Source: Pseudomonas rubra (GTDB taxonomy: Bacteria; Pseudomonadota; Gammaproteobacteria; Pseudomonadales; Pseudomonadaceae). From it: 64,000 nt of DNA. Both the position numbers and the translations under genes were made by a program. Within the stretch, counting starts at the first letter, position 1, and each line of letters opens with the position of its first letter. The notes below the pieces were generated by a model. It was given only the letters and a program-made list of their open reading frames with translations. It did no database searches and was not told the origin of the DNA. The DNA is taken from positions 1 through 64,000 of the forward strand of contig NZ_JAMDGZ010000002.1 in the NCBI RefSeq assembly GCF_028656935.1, written 5' to 3'. Below, in pieces: positions 57,083 to 64,000 of the stretch.

Positions 57083-57309
57083 GCGTTCACGGCACCAGCG
57101 CTGGCACGTTCAACCAGCGCCTGAATGCGTGCAGCGGTGGCACCCTGCTTTTCTTCCTGCTCCAGCAGGCTCAGTTGCAGGCTGTCGTTCTCATCTTTGG
57201 CCTGGGCCAGTTCCGCGCTGATCTGCGCGTTGCGCTCGGTCAGTTGCTGATTCTTTTGCACCAGGTCGCTGACCAGTTGCTCCAGTTGACTAAGGGAAGT
57301 TTCCATCAT
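57079..57309 (-). CDS. TIGR02449-like small coiled-coil protein
   Basis: 76 residues, almost entirely heptad-repeat helix (SQLEQLVSDLVQKNQQLTER). Two adjacent ATG codons (57309, 57306) follow AGAAGG; I give the outer one. Proteins of this type are coupled to zapA in many gammaproteobacteria (ZapB-like). The ATGA overlap with the next gene supports joint expression. Confidence 0.78.
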   Translation of the reverse strand: MMETSLSQLEQLVSDLVQKNQQLTERNAQISAELAQAKDENDSLQLSLLEQEEKQGATAARIQALVERASAGAVNA

Positions 57310-57496
57310 GATTGCCTTCTCGGGGTATTTCAGGGGGCGCACACGATAAAGAAAAGTCCGCGTGCTCGCCAGGGATATCGGGTTTAGACACGTCGGCCTG
57401 GTGCAGATTGACCCAGGAATCCGGATCCGGTTCCCCGTGGTGGGTGCCACCGGTCAGGAAAAAAGTGCGCTGTCTGGCAATTTCATCTTTGCCCTC

Positions 57497-57523
57497 TCAA
57501 GTCTTCACGCGGCCGACCGATAG
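57497..57523 (+). promoter_or_regulatory. FliA (sigma-28) promoter of the 4HB chemoreceptor
   Basis: TCAAGTCT-N11-ACCGATAG fits the flagellar sigma-28 consensus TAAAGTTT-N11-GCCGATAA with correct spacing. It ends 61 bp before the receptor ATG. Confidence 0.75.
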
Positions 57524-57584
57524 GCATGGCAGACCTGAATCAGTCGCACGGATCACGTGCCCTTTCCCCTCCCTGGAGACCACC

Positions 57585-59210
57585 ATGTCCCTACGCAACA
57601 TGAACATCGCTCCGCGTGCACTCCTGGGGTTTGCCCTGATCGGTGCGCTGATGCTGGCCCTGGGTTTGTTCGCCCTGAACCAGATGAGCAAGATTCGCCA
57701 GGCCGGCGAAACCATCGAAAACTCAACGGTGCCAAGCATCACCAACCTTGACCAGTTGACCCAGTTGACCCTGCGCCTGCGTACCCTGTCCTATCGTCTG
57801 CTGCTCAACCGTGAAGCCGGCACCCTGCAGGCTACCCTCACGCTGATCGACCAGCGCAACCAGCAGATCGACGACGCGCGCCGGACCTATGAGACAGTCA
57901 TCACCGGTAACCAGGAGCGCGCAGCCTACAACCAGTACGTACAGTTGCTGGGGCAGTACCGTCAGCTGGAAAACCGCATGCGCCTGGCGTCGCAGAGCAA
58001 TGACCTGGAGACGCTGCGCAACCTGATCAACCGCGACATGCTCGACAGCTCCGAGCAGATCAACAGCGTCATGGAGCAACTGATCGGCATCAACACCACG
58101 CAAACCAGCGAGATCAACCGTACCGCCGCCGAGCAGTATGGCAACGCCGTCGCCCTGGTAATCGGCCTGCTGCTGGCCGCCACCGCCCTGACCCTGATCT
58201 GTGCCCTGCTGCTGACCCGCAGTATCGTCAAGCCGATCGAGGAAGCCCTGCAGGCTGCCGAACGCATCGCCGAAGGCGACCTGACCCGCAGCATTCAGGC
58301 CGATGGCCAGGACGAAGCCGCGCGCCTGCTCAAGGCCATGGCCAAGATGCAGAACAAGCTGCGCGATACCTTGCAACAGATTTCCGGCTCCGCCACCCAG
58401 TTGGCATCGGCGGCTGAAGAGCTGAACAGCGTCACCGACGAAAGCGCCCGTGGCCTGCAGCAGCAGAACAACGAAATCGAACAGGCCGCTACCGCCGTCA
58501 CCGAGATGACCAGCGCCGTGGAAGAAGTCGCACGTAACGCCGTAAGCACCTCCGAAGCCTCGAAAGAAGCCACCCGTTCGGCCGGCGATGGCCGTGACCT
58601 GGTGCTGGAAACCGTCAGCGCCATCGAGCGCATGAGCACCGACGTACAGGGCACCGCCGAGCTGATCGGCAACCTGGCTGAAGAGTCGCGGGACATCGGC
58701 AAGGTGCTCGACGTGATTCGCGGCCTGGCCGACCAGACCAACCTGCTGGCGCTGAACGCCGCCATCGAAGCGGCCCGCGCCGGTGAAGCCGGTCGTGGCT
58801 TTGCCGTGGTGGCTGATGAAGTCCGCGCCCTGGCCCACCGCACCCAGCAGTCAACCAGCGAAATCGAGCGGATGATCGGCAGCATCCAGGGCGGCACCGA
58901 ACAGGCGGTCAACTCCATGCGCAACAGCACCGAACGCGCCGAGTCGACCCTGAACATCGCCCGTGGTGCGGGCCTGGCGCTGGAAACCATCACCGGCGCT
59001 GTAGCCGAAATCAACGAACGCAACCTGGTAATCGCCAGCGCCGCCGAAGAGCAGGCTCAGGTCGCCCGGGAAGTGGACCGCAACCTGGTCAACATCAACG
59101 ACCTGTCGGTGCAGTCGGCCACCGGCGCCCACCAGACCAGCGCGGCCAGCGCCGAGCTCTCGCGCCTGGCGGTGGACCTGAGCGGCCTGGTGGCGCGTTT
59201 CAGCGTTTAA
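57585..59210 (+). CDS. Methyl-accepting chemotaxis protein, four-helix-bundle type
   Basis: 541 residues. TM1 ([20 protein letters not shown]), a periplasmic helical sensor of about 150 residues (4HB_MCP type, starting [18 protein letters not shown]), TM2 ([21 protein letters not shown]), HAMP ([20 protein letters not shown]), then a long signalling hairpin with [20 protein letters not shown]. No pentapeptide tether at the C-terminus. Ligand unknown. ATG 57585 ([11 protein letters not shown]) follows CTGGAGA; the frame is open far upstream. It has its own sigma-28 promoter. Confidence 0.92.
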   Translation: MSLRNMNIAPRALLGFALIGALMLALGLFALNQMSKIRQAGETIENSTVPSITNLDQLTQLTLRLRTLSYRLLLNREAGTLQATLTLIDQRNQQIDDARRTYETVITGNQERAAYNQYVQLLGQYRQLENRMRLASQSNDLETLRNLINRDMLDSSEQINSVMEQLIGINTTQTSEINRTAAEQYGNAVALVIGLLLAATALTLICALLLTRSIVKPIEEALQAAERIAEGDLTRSIQADGQDEAARLLKAMAKMQNKLRDTLQQISGSATQLASAAEELNSVTDESARGLQQQNNEIEQAATAVTEMTSAVEEVARNAVSTSEASKEATRSAGDGRDLVLETVSAIERMSTDVQGTAELIGNLAEESRDIGKVLDVIRGLADQTNLLALNAAIEAARAGEAGRGFAVVADEVRALAHRTQQSTSEIERMIGSIQGGTEQAVNSMRNSTERAESTLNIARGAGLALETITGAVAEINERNLVIASAAEEQAQVAREVDRNLVNINDLSVQSATGAHQTSAASAELSRLAVDLSGLVARFSV

Positions 59211-61092
59211 GCGGTCGGCACAGCCGGCTCTGCAGCCAACGCATGAGCCGGCACAACACGCCAGGCTGCTGACGTGGACCGCCTTGATTCAGCGTCATTG
59301 GCTTTAGGGGCTCCCATTGTGAGATGGGACCTCCTTGCGGAGAAAAGCCGTTGTTGAATCGGGTGGCCAGCTTGTCCACCGCATTCAACGCGGTGGTTAC
59401 AGCCCCCTCCGCCCAACCGCCGGTCCAGGAGACATCGTCTCCAGCCAGGATGAAGCCATCCACTGCCGTGCGGTCACTGCCCTCCTTGAACTGGCTGAAC
59501 AGCAACCGCTGATACTCGTACTGCCCCGGCAGGTTCATCTTGAAGGCTCCGAGGTAGAACGGCTCGTCTTCCCAGTTGATCTCGACAAAGGGGTCAGCCT
59601 CCGCAAAATGCGAGGTCAGGTCCAGGCCGGGATACACCTGATCGAGCAAGGCTGTACACAGTTCGCCGTGTTGCGGCAGGCGGCCTTGGCGATCGCCAAG
59701 AAACTTCAGGCTGTCGTCATTCCAGGTGTACGACAGAAAGATCCCGCTCCCTTTGTAGTCTCCAGTACTGCGGCTGTAGTCGACCAGGTAGGTGCCGCGG
59801 GTCAAACGGTCGGACAGGGTAATGCTCATCAACTGCTTGCCATCCTCCCCGCGCGCAGTCCAGAACGGCTCCCGGGTAGCGGCGAAGACCTTGGCCGACT
59901 GCATATAGTGGGTATACATCACGGCTTCCCACTGGGGCTGGGTCAATAGCGAGCGGCTTGCCTCGAGCCCTTCGGCGCCATTCATGTAGCGGAACTTGTC
60001 GAGGACCCGTACATGGGGGGTGTAGACCACACTGTCATAACGCAGCCGTTGATCGTGACCGTGTTCCAGGTCATGCAACAGCACTTCGAAACCACCCCCC
60101 TCGTCGACACCCAGGCGTCTGATCTGCCGTACTTCCTGGCGTAGCGGATTACCCGGGAACGCTTGCGACAGCTCCTTGAGCGTCATGTCTTGCGGCCAGA
60201 ACACACTCTCGTCGCCGAACGCGGCTGCTGATCGCTCCCAGAGCCGTTGCGGCAGTTGATCGGCACCATCGCGCATCAACAGGTGGTTGATATCGAGCCC
60301 GGTGTACAACACGCGCAGCACTTCCAGGAAACAATTGGGGAAGTCGGTGTTCCAGCCACCGGTACCAAAACCGATCTGACCGAACAGGTTGATGTCCTCG
60401 TCGGACCAACGCGCCTGCTCGACCATCGCGGCATGAAAGCTGAGGTTGTCCCAGCCTTCAGCCAAAATGGCGTTCCACAAGCGTTTAATCTTGGCCTGAT
60501 CGATTGTGCCGGCAGACATTGCCTGTTCCATTTCCTGGAAATGAATAGGCGCCTGCTCCAGAAACTCTTCGAAAAATTTGATTTCGATGTTTTCAAACGC
60601 CGGCGGCCTGGGAAAATTACTGTTGCCCACTTCGTAGTAAAACTTCTCATCGCCATAATCAACCACCGTACTCACGGCCGCAGCACTTCCCGGATTGGGA
60701 AAGTCCTCGCTATTTTCGAGCATGCCAACTTTACTGAAGTAATGCATCAGCGCCCGCCCGGACAAGGGAAAGCGCATGGCACCTCGTTCAAACGGAACGT
60801 CAGCGTCAACCGGGCTGGAAAACAAGCGCCCGCCAATTCGCCCACTGGCCTCTACCACCACCGGGTGCAGGCCCATGCGCATTGCCTCATAGGCGGCAAC
60901 CAGGCCGGCCACTCCCGCGCCAACCACCAGCACCTGCCGGCCGTGGTACTGCGGTTGAATACGGCCAAGTGGCGCCTGCCCCTTATCCATCAGGTATTGA
61001 CCATAGTCGAAAGGAAAGTCGGGAATCAGGGCGCGTACCTGATTATCCAAGACACGTTGGGCGGACAGGATTCGTGAAGGAATCGCGGACAT
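59200..61092 (-). CDS. Flavin amino-acid 2-monooxygenase-like enzyme
   Basis: 630 residues. FAD motif [20 protein letters not shown], then [13 protein letters not shown] and the substrate-Arg block [34 protein letters not shown] and [15 protein letters not shown]. This set is shared with lysine (DavB), tryptophan (IaaM) and phenylalanine 2-monooxygenases, which turn an amino acid into an amide and CO2. A C-terminal tail of about 60 residues is extra compared with the roughly 560-residue IaaM/DavB; phenylalanine oxidase proenzymes are longer. Divergent from a nitrilase-type amidase, which would hydrolyse the amide. The amino acid used is not decidable from sequence. The stop overlaps the end of the convergent chemoreceptor. 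Confidence 0.8.
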   Translation of the reverse strand: MSAIPSRILSAQRVLDNQVRALIPDFPFDYGQYLMDKGQAPLGRIQPQYHGRQVLVVGAGVAGLVAAYEAMRMGLHPVVVEASGRIGGRLFSSPVDADVPFERGAMRFPLSGRALMHYFSKVGMLENSEDFPNPGSAAAVSTVVDYGDEKFYYEVGNSNFPRPPAFENIEIKFFEEFLEQAPIHFQEMEQAMSAGTIDQAKIKRLWNAILAEGWDNLSFHAAMVEQARWSDEDINLFGQIGFGTGGWNTDFPNCFLEVLRVLYTGLDINHLLMRDGADQLPQRLWERSAAAFGDESVFWPQDMTLKELSQAFPGNPLRQEVRQIRRLGVDEGGGFEVLLHDLEHGHDQRLRYDSVVYTPHVRVLDKFRYMNGAEGLEASRSLLTQPQWEAVMYTHYMQSAKVFAATREPFWTARGEDGKQLMSITLSDRLTRGTYLVDYSRSTGDYKGSGIFLSYTWNDDSLKFLGDRQGRLPQHGELCTALLDQVYPGLDLTSHFAEADPFVEINWEDEPFYLGAFKMNLPGQYEYQRLLFSQFKEGSDRTAVDGFILAGDDVSWTGGWAEGAVTTALNAVDKLATRFNNGFSPQGGPISQWEPLKPMTLNQGGPRQQPGVLCRLMRWLQSRLCRPLKR

Positions 61093-61256
61093 GCAAGGCT
61101 CCAGATCAACAAGTTCACAAGAGCCTCAGCTTAGAGTCATAAAACACAATCAATTATAGTATTTGGCAATCAAACAACAGGTTTTTGAACTAGCAAAAAT
61201 GCCAGTTGACGCAAACTTCATTATGCCTCCATATCATGATTTTCAGGAGAGCAAAC
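61093..61256. promoter_or_regulatory. AT-rich divergent promoter region of the monooxygenase/amidase pair
   Basis: 164 bases, clearly lower in GC than its flanks. A perfect TATAAT on the minus strand (61153-61158) is a good -10 for the monooxygenase gene, 61 bases upstream of its ATG; the -35 is weak. TTGACG at 61205-61210 may serve the amidase gene. Confidence 0.45.
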
Positions 61257-62168
61257 ATGCACGACTCATCATTACCCTTGCGAATTGCTTGCGCTCAAGT
61301 TGCACCAAAAGTTGCTGATGTGGTGCACAATCGAAATGTCTCCAATGCGGCTATCCGGGCGGCCGCCGACGCGGACGCCGAACTGGTGGTACTGCCAGAG
61401 CTGATGCAAAGCGGCTACGTGTTCCATGACCGCGAAGAGGCACTGAGTGTTGCCGAGGGTTTATACGGCGAAACACTACTCGGCTGGTTTGACCTGGCCC
61501 GTGAGCTCGACATCATCGTCGTTGGCGGGTTCTGCGAATACCTGTCGCCTTACGAAGTCGCCAACAGCGCCGTGTTGATCGACCCTCGCGGGTTGATATC
61601 CCTCTATCGCAAAGCCCATTTGTGGGATCAGGAAAAACTCATCTTTACCCCAGGCGATCAACCGCCTCCCGTCGTGCGCACTGCCAAAGGCCGGATCGGC
61701 CTGATGATCTGCTACGACCTGGAACTGCCCGAATGGGTGCGTCTGGCTGCCCTCGGCGGCGCACAGCTGCTTTGCGCCCCGGTCAACTGGCCAGACCTGG
61801 GGCGCCCGGCAGGCGAGCGGCCGGCCGAGATCGTACGCGTGCAAGCTGCTGCTGCGGTCAACCGCATGTTCATCGCCAGCTGTGATCGTCACGGTCACGA
61901 GCGTGGAATGGATTGGGTGGGCGGCTCAACTATCGTCGATGCCGACGGTTTCCCCCTGGCCGGCGCCAGCAGCAATCCTGAAGATCAACTGCTGGTCACC
62001 GATATCGATCTGGCCGAGGCCGACAACAAGTGGATCAGCGAGTACAACCACGTGCACCAGGACCGCCGTCCGCAGCTCTATCACGAGTTGTGCAGCCCTG
62101 GGTTTGGTACTCACTCATCGCGCCTGACGGCTGCCCCCAATGGGCTGATAACACGCCTTAAAACCTGA
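61257..62168 (+). CDS. Nitrilase-superfamily amidase (carbon-nitrogen hydrolase)
   Basis: 303 residues. The Glu-Lys-Cys triad is E48 (VVLPELMQSG), K119 (LYRKAHLWD) and C152 (LMICYDLELPEW). The sequence is closer to amidases than to true nitrilases. In lysine catabolism, DavA of this superfamily hydrolyses the amide made by the monooxygenase DavB; the divergent pairing here suggests the same two-step logic. ATG 61257 with AGGAGA was chosen; the frame is open upstream to 61206. Confidence 0.88.
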   Translation: MHDSSLPLRIACAQVAPKVADVVHNRNVSNAAIRAAADADAELVVLPELMQSGYVFHDREEALSVAEGLYGETLLGWFDLARELDIIVVGGFCEYLSPYEVANSAVLIDPRGLISLYRKAHLWDQEKLIFTPGDQPPPVVRTAKGRIGLMICYDLELPEWVRLAALGGAQLLCAPVNWPDLGRPAGERPAEIVRVQAAAAVNRMFIASCDRHGHERGMDWVGGSTIVDADGFPLAGASSNPEDQLLVTDIDLAEADNKWISEYNHVHQDRRPQLYHELCSPGFGTHSSRLTAAPNGLITRLKT

Positions 62169-62346
62169 GATAAAAAGTGAGCACGTCAGCTGGGGCCCAG
62201 ATCGACCTATCACTGCCTAGCACGGTGCCCAACGAGTGCCTACTCACAACTCTGCCAGTACCCCTTGGTGACCCGATGTTCAATAGTGCCAATGCGGCAG
62301 TTGCCGTAATGAGCACATAACTGAATACGTCAAGGACGAAACAACC

Positions 62347-62760
62347 ATGAGCACTTTTCAAGACATCAATATCGAAACCCAATCCATCCCCGGCCTACCC
62401 GCCGGCGCAGTATTGTTTGCCAGCAATGCACAAAGCAGCAACACCGTGTTACCGGGTCAGAGCAATCGCAGCGGGCCAAATTTTATCGGCACCGGGCCAA
62501 GGGGAAACTGGACCTACTACGTGGTATCAAAGGGTGTGACCGGCTCCATGATCATGCGCGGTGACCTGCCGGGCAATGACTCGCAATTCGGTCGCATTGT
62601 TATCGAACGCGCCAATACCGCCTACTCGATTTCCATGAGCCGCCCCATAAACCTGAGGGGCTTCTATGCCTCCAACCCACAGAACTTCTCGAACACAGAA
62701 ATGCGGTTCGACGTGTACTACCATCCGATTTCCAACGACACCAACACAATGGTCGAGTAA
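62347..62760 (+). CDS. Unrecognised 137-residue protein
   Basis: I do not recognise this protein. It has no signal peptide, no transmembrane helix and no cysteine, and many short alternating stretches that look like beta strands (GNWTYYVVSKGVTGSMIMRG, AYSISMSRPINLRGFYASN). Asn, Ser and aromatics are enriched, as in small beta-sandwich or lectin-like folds. AAGGACG precedes the ATG. Codons such as ATA, TTA and AGG, rare in the neighbours, suggest transfer. The 178-bp gap after the amidase shows no terminator, so the two may be co-transcribed. Confidence 0.7.
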   Translation: MSTFQDINIETQSIPGLPAGAVLFASNAQSSNTVLPGQSNRSGPNFIGTGPRGNWTYYVVSKGVTGSMIMRGDLPGNDSQFGRIVIERANTAYSISMSRPINLRGFYASNPQNFSNTEMRFDVYYHPISNDTNTMVE

Positions 62761-62771
62761 GCGGCGCAGCG

Positions 62772-62805
62772 CCCTAGCCGGATAGTCACAGCCACCCGGC
62801 TAGGG
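62772..62805. terminator. Stem-loop between convergent genes before gbcB
   Basis: CCCTAGCCGG and CCGGCTAGGG form a perfect 10-bp stem around a 14-base loop, 12 bases after the upstream stop and 23 bases from the gbcB stop. No T-run; probably a shared barrier to read-through. Confidence 0.6.
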
Positions 62806-62827
62806 TACCGACTGCCGTACACCGGCC

Positions 62828-63928
62828 TCAGTAATCGATGCGCACATCACCCTTGGGTACGCTGCAGCACGACAGAATGTAGCCTTCGGCGACATCATCA
62901 TCAGTGATGCCGCCGTTGTGCTCCATCTCCACCTCGCCGCCCAGCTTGAGCACCTTGCAGGTACCGCAGATGCCCATGCCGCAGGCCTTGGGGATCATCA
63001 GGCCGAGCTTGGCCGCCGCCGCATGCACGGTCTCGCCCGGGGCCACACGGATGCTCTTGCCGGTGGCGGTGAATTCCACCTGGTGCAAATCACTGGCATC
63101 GAGCTCGGCCGCTTCGGCGGCCTGTTCGGCGTGCTCGACGGCATCGGCCTTGACCTCGGCCGGCGTCGCGCCGAACGATTCTTCATGGTAGCGGCTCATG
63201 TCGTAGCCACTGCTTTCCAGCAGGCGCTTGACCGCGTTCATGTACGGCGTCGGGCCACAGCAGAAGATCTCCCGCTCCAGGTAGTCCGGGGCGATCAACT
63301 CCATCAGCTTCTGGTTCAGGTAGCCACGATAGCCCGCCCAGGGTTCGCCCAACCCGTGCTTCTCGCAAATGATGTGCAGGCTGAAGTTGTCGATCCGCGA
63401 GGCCATATGCTCAAGCTCGCGGTGATAGATGATGTCTTTGGGCGAGCGCGCACTGTGGACGAAGACCATGTCGACATTGCCGTTGGTGTCATAGAACCAG
63501 CGGGCCATGGACATCACCGGGGTGATACCGACGCCGCCGCTCAGGTACAAGACCTTGGGGCTGGGAAAATCCATGGCGTTGAACAGCCCGACCGGCCCAT
63601 GCACCGCCAGCTCCTGGCCCTCGTGCAGGGTGTCGTGCAGCCAGTTAGAGACCTTGCCGCCAGGCACGCGCTTGATCGTCACCGAGAAGCTGTAGGGCAC
63701 CGAGGGTGAACTGGAGATGGTGTAGGAGCGCATGATCGGCTCGCCGTCGATCTCAAGCTCCAGGGTGACGAACTGGCCGGGCTTGAAGAAGAACATGATC
63801 GGCTGGTCGGCCATGAAACAGAAGGTGCGCACATCCCAGGTTTCCTGGATCACCTTGACGCAGCGGACGATGTGGCGGCCGTTGGCCCAGGTCTGGGTGC
63901 TGACCGGATTGAGGAAGCTGTTGGACAT
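62828..63928 (-). CDS. gbcB: Glycine betaine demethylase reductase subunit
   Basis: 366 residues. FAD-binding reductase (MRSYTISSSPSVPYSFSVTI), NAD site (VLYLSGGVGITPVMSMAR) and C-terminal plant-type 2Fe-2S ferredoxin (CGMGICGTC, with a further Cys in LSCCS). It passes electrons to the Rieske oxygenase GbcA, which removes the first methyl of glycine betaine as formaldehyde. I chose ATG 63928 (MSNSFLNPVS); an in-frame start at 63976 is possible. gbcA would lie just beyond the window edge, divergent. Confidence 0.93.
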   Translation of the reverse strand: MSNSFLNPVSTQTWANGRHIVRCVKVIQETWDVRTFCFMADQPIMFFFKPGQFVTLELEIDGEPIMRSYTISSSPSVPYSFSVTIKRVPGGKVSNWLHDTLHEGQELAVHGPVGLFNAMDFPSPKVLYLSGGVGITPVMSMARWFYDTNGNVDMVFVHSARSPKDIIYHRELEHMASRIDNFSLHIICEKHGLGEPWAGYRGYLNQKLMELIAPDYLEREIFCCGPTPYMNAVKRLLESSGYDMSRYHEESFGATPAEVKADAVEHAEQAAEAAELDASDLHQVEFTATGKSIRVAPGETVHAAAAKLGLMIPKACGMGICGTCKVLKLGGEVEMEHNGGITDDDVAEGYILSCCSVPKGDVRIDY

Positions 63929-64000
63929 GCTCGTCTCCACGGCCGACTGCGGCCTGATGGCTGCGATTCTGCGCAAGGCACGCGCGCGACACTTACCTAT
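63929..64000. other. Upstream region of gbcB at window edge
   Basis: 72 bases, no complete gene. It would hold part of the gbcA-gbcB control region; nothing more can be assigned. Confidence 0.3.

Overview
The window is chromosomal DNA from a Pseudomonas of the P. putida/P. fluorescens type. The evidence is high GC with strong GC3 bias, pseudomonad REP repeats (GCGGGGCAAGCCCGCTCC and GCTGGCAAGCCAGCTCCC cores), and a gene order I know from P. putida KT2440 and in part from P. aeruginosa (glcB ... waaFCGP-glnE-aceEF-dipA-msrA ... creBCD ... fdhA-purU-soxGADB-glyA-ltaE ... gbcB). No rRNA, tRNA, CRISPR array, IS element or prophage was seen.

Layout. (1) 0-7.4 kb: srkA, rarD, a double-ACT regulator and malate synthase glcB, then a decayed molybdenum sulfite-dehydrogenase/cytochrome c remnant (5401-6343) and an EamA transporter. 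(2) 7.4-16.2 kb: a lone receiver-domain regulator, a cNMP/CBS/DUF294 protein overlapping a DEDDh exonuclease, then a Fur-box-preceded cell-surface-signalling operon: ECF sigma, FecR, TonB-dependent siderophore receptor, PepSY-TM (FoxB-like) reductase and a 57-residue membrane protein. (3) 16.3-23.2 kb, minus strand: the LPS inner-core operon waaF-waaC-waaG-waaP followed by three more WaaP/InaA-type kinases, the last a tandem double kinase. (4) 23.4-31 kb: glnE divergent from aceEF, with two GntR-type operators 52 bp apart upstream of aceE. (5) 31-41.8 kb: dipA (c-di-GMP phosphodiesterase), msrA, a GST, creB-creC-creD with a cre-tag-like site, a retropepsin-like protein and an acyltransferase. 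(6) 40.7-44.3 kb: an envelope operon of DUF350, two DUF1190 lipoproteins and a glutathionylspermidine-synthase-like enzyme, plus a DUF2780 protein. (7) 44.4-54.6 kb: a one-carbon block (glyA-soxB-soxD-soxA-soxG-purU-fdhA) and divergent ltaE. (8) 54.7-59.2 kb: two chemoreceptors flanking a zapA-like/coiled-coil pair. (9) 59.2-62.8 kb: an accessory cassette of an amino-acid 2-monooxygenase-like flavoenzyme, a divergent nitrilase-superfamily amidase and an unrecognised 137-residue protein. (10) 62.8-63.9 kb: gbcB.

How it works together. GbcB (glycine betaine demethylase reductase) feeds demethylation towards sarcosine. SoxBDAG oxidises sarcosine to glycine plus a C1 unit on folate or formaldehyde. 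GlyA and LtaE interconvert glycine, serine and threonine. PurU releases formate from formyl-folate and FdhA detoxifies formaldehyde. The block is therefore a methyl-group disposal pathway. AceEF and GlcB handle pyruvate/acetyl-CoA and glyoxylate.

The least explained parts are the 59-63 kb cassette, the sulfite-dehydrogenase remnant, the ZapA-like pair and the operator-like palindromes upstream of aceE, one chemoreceptor and glcB.
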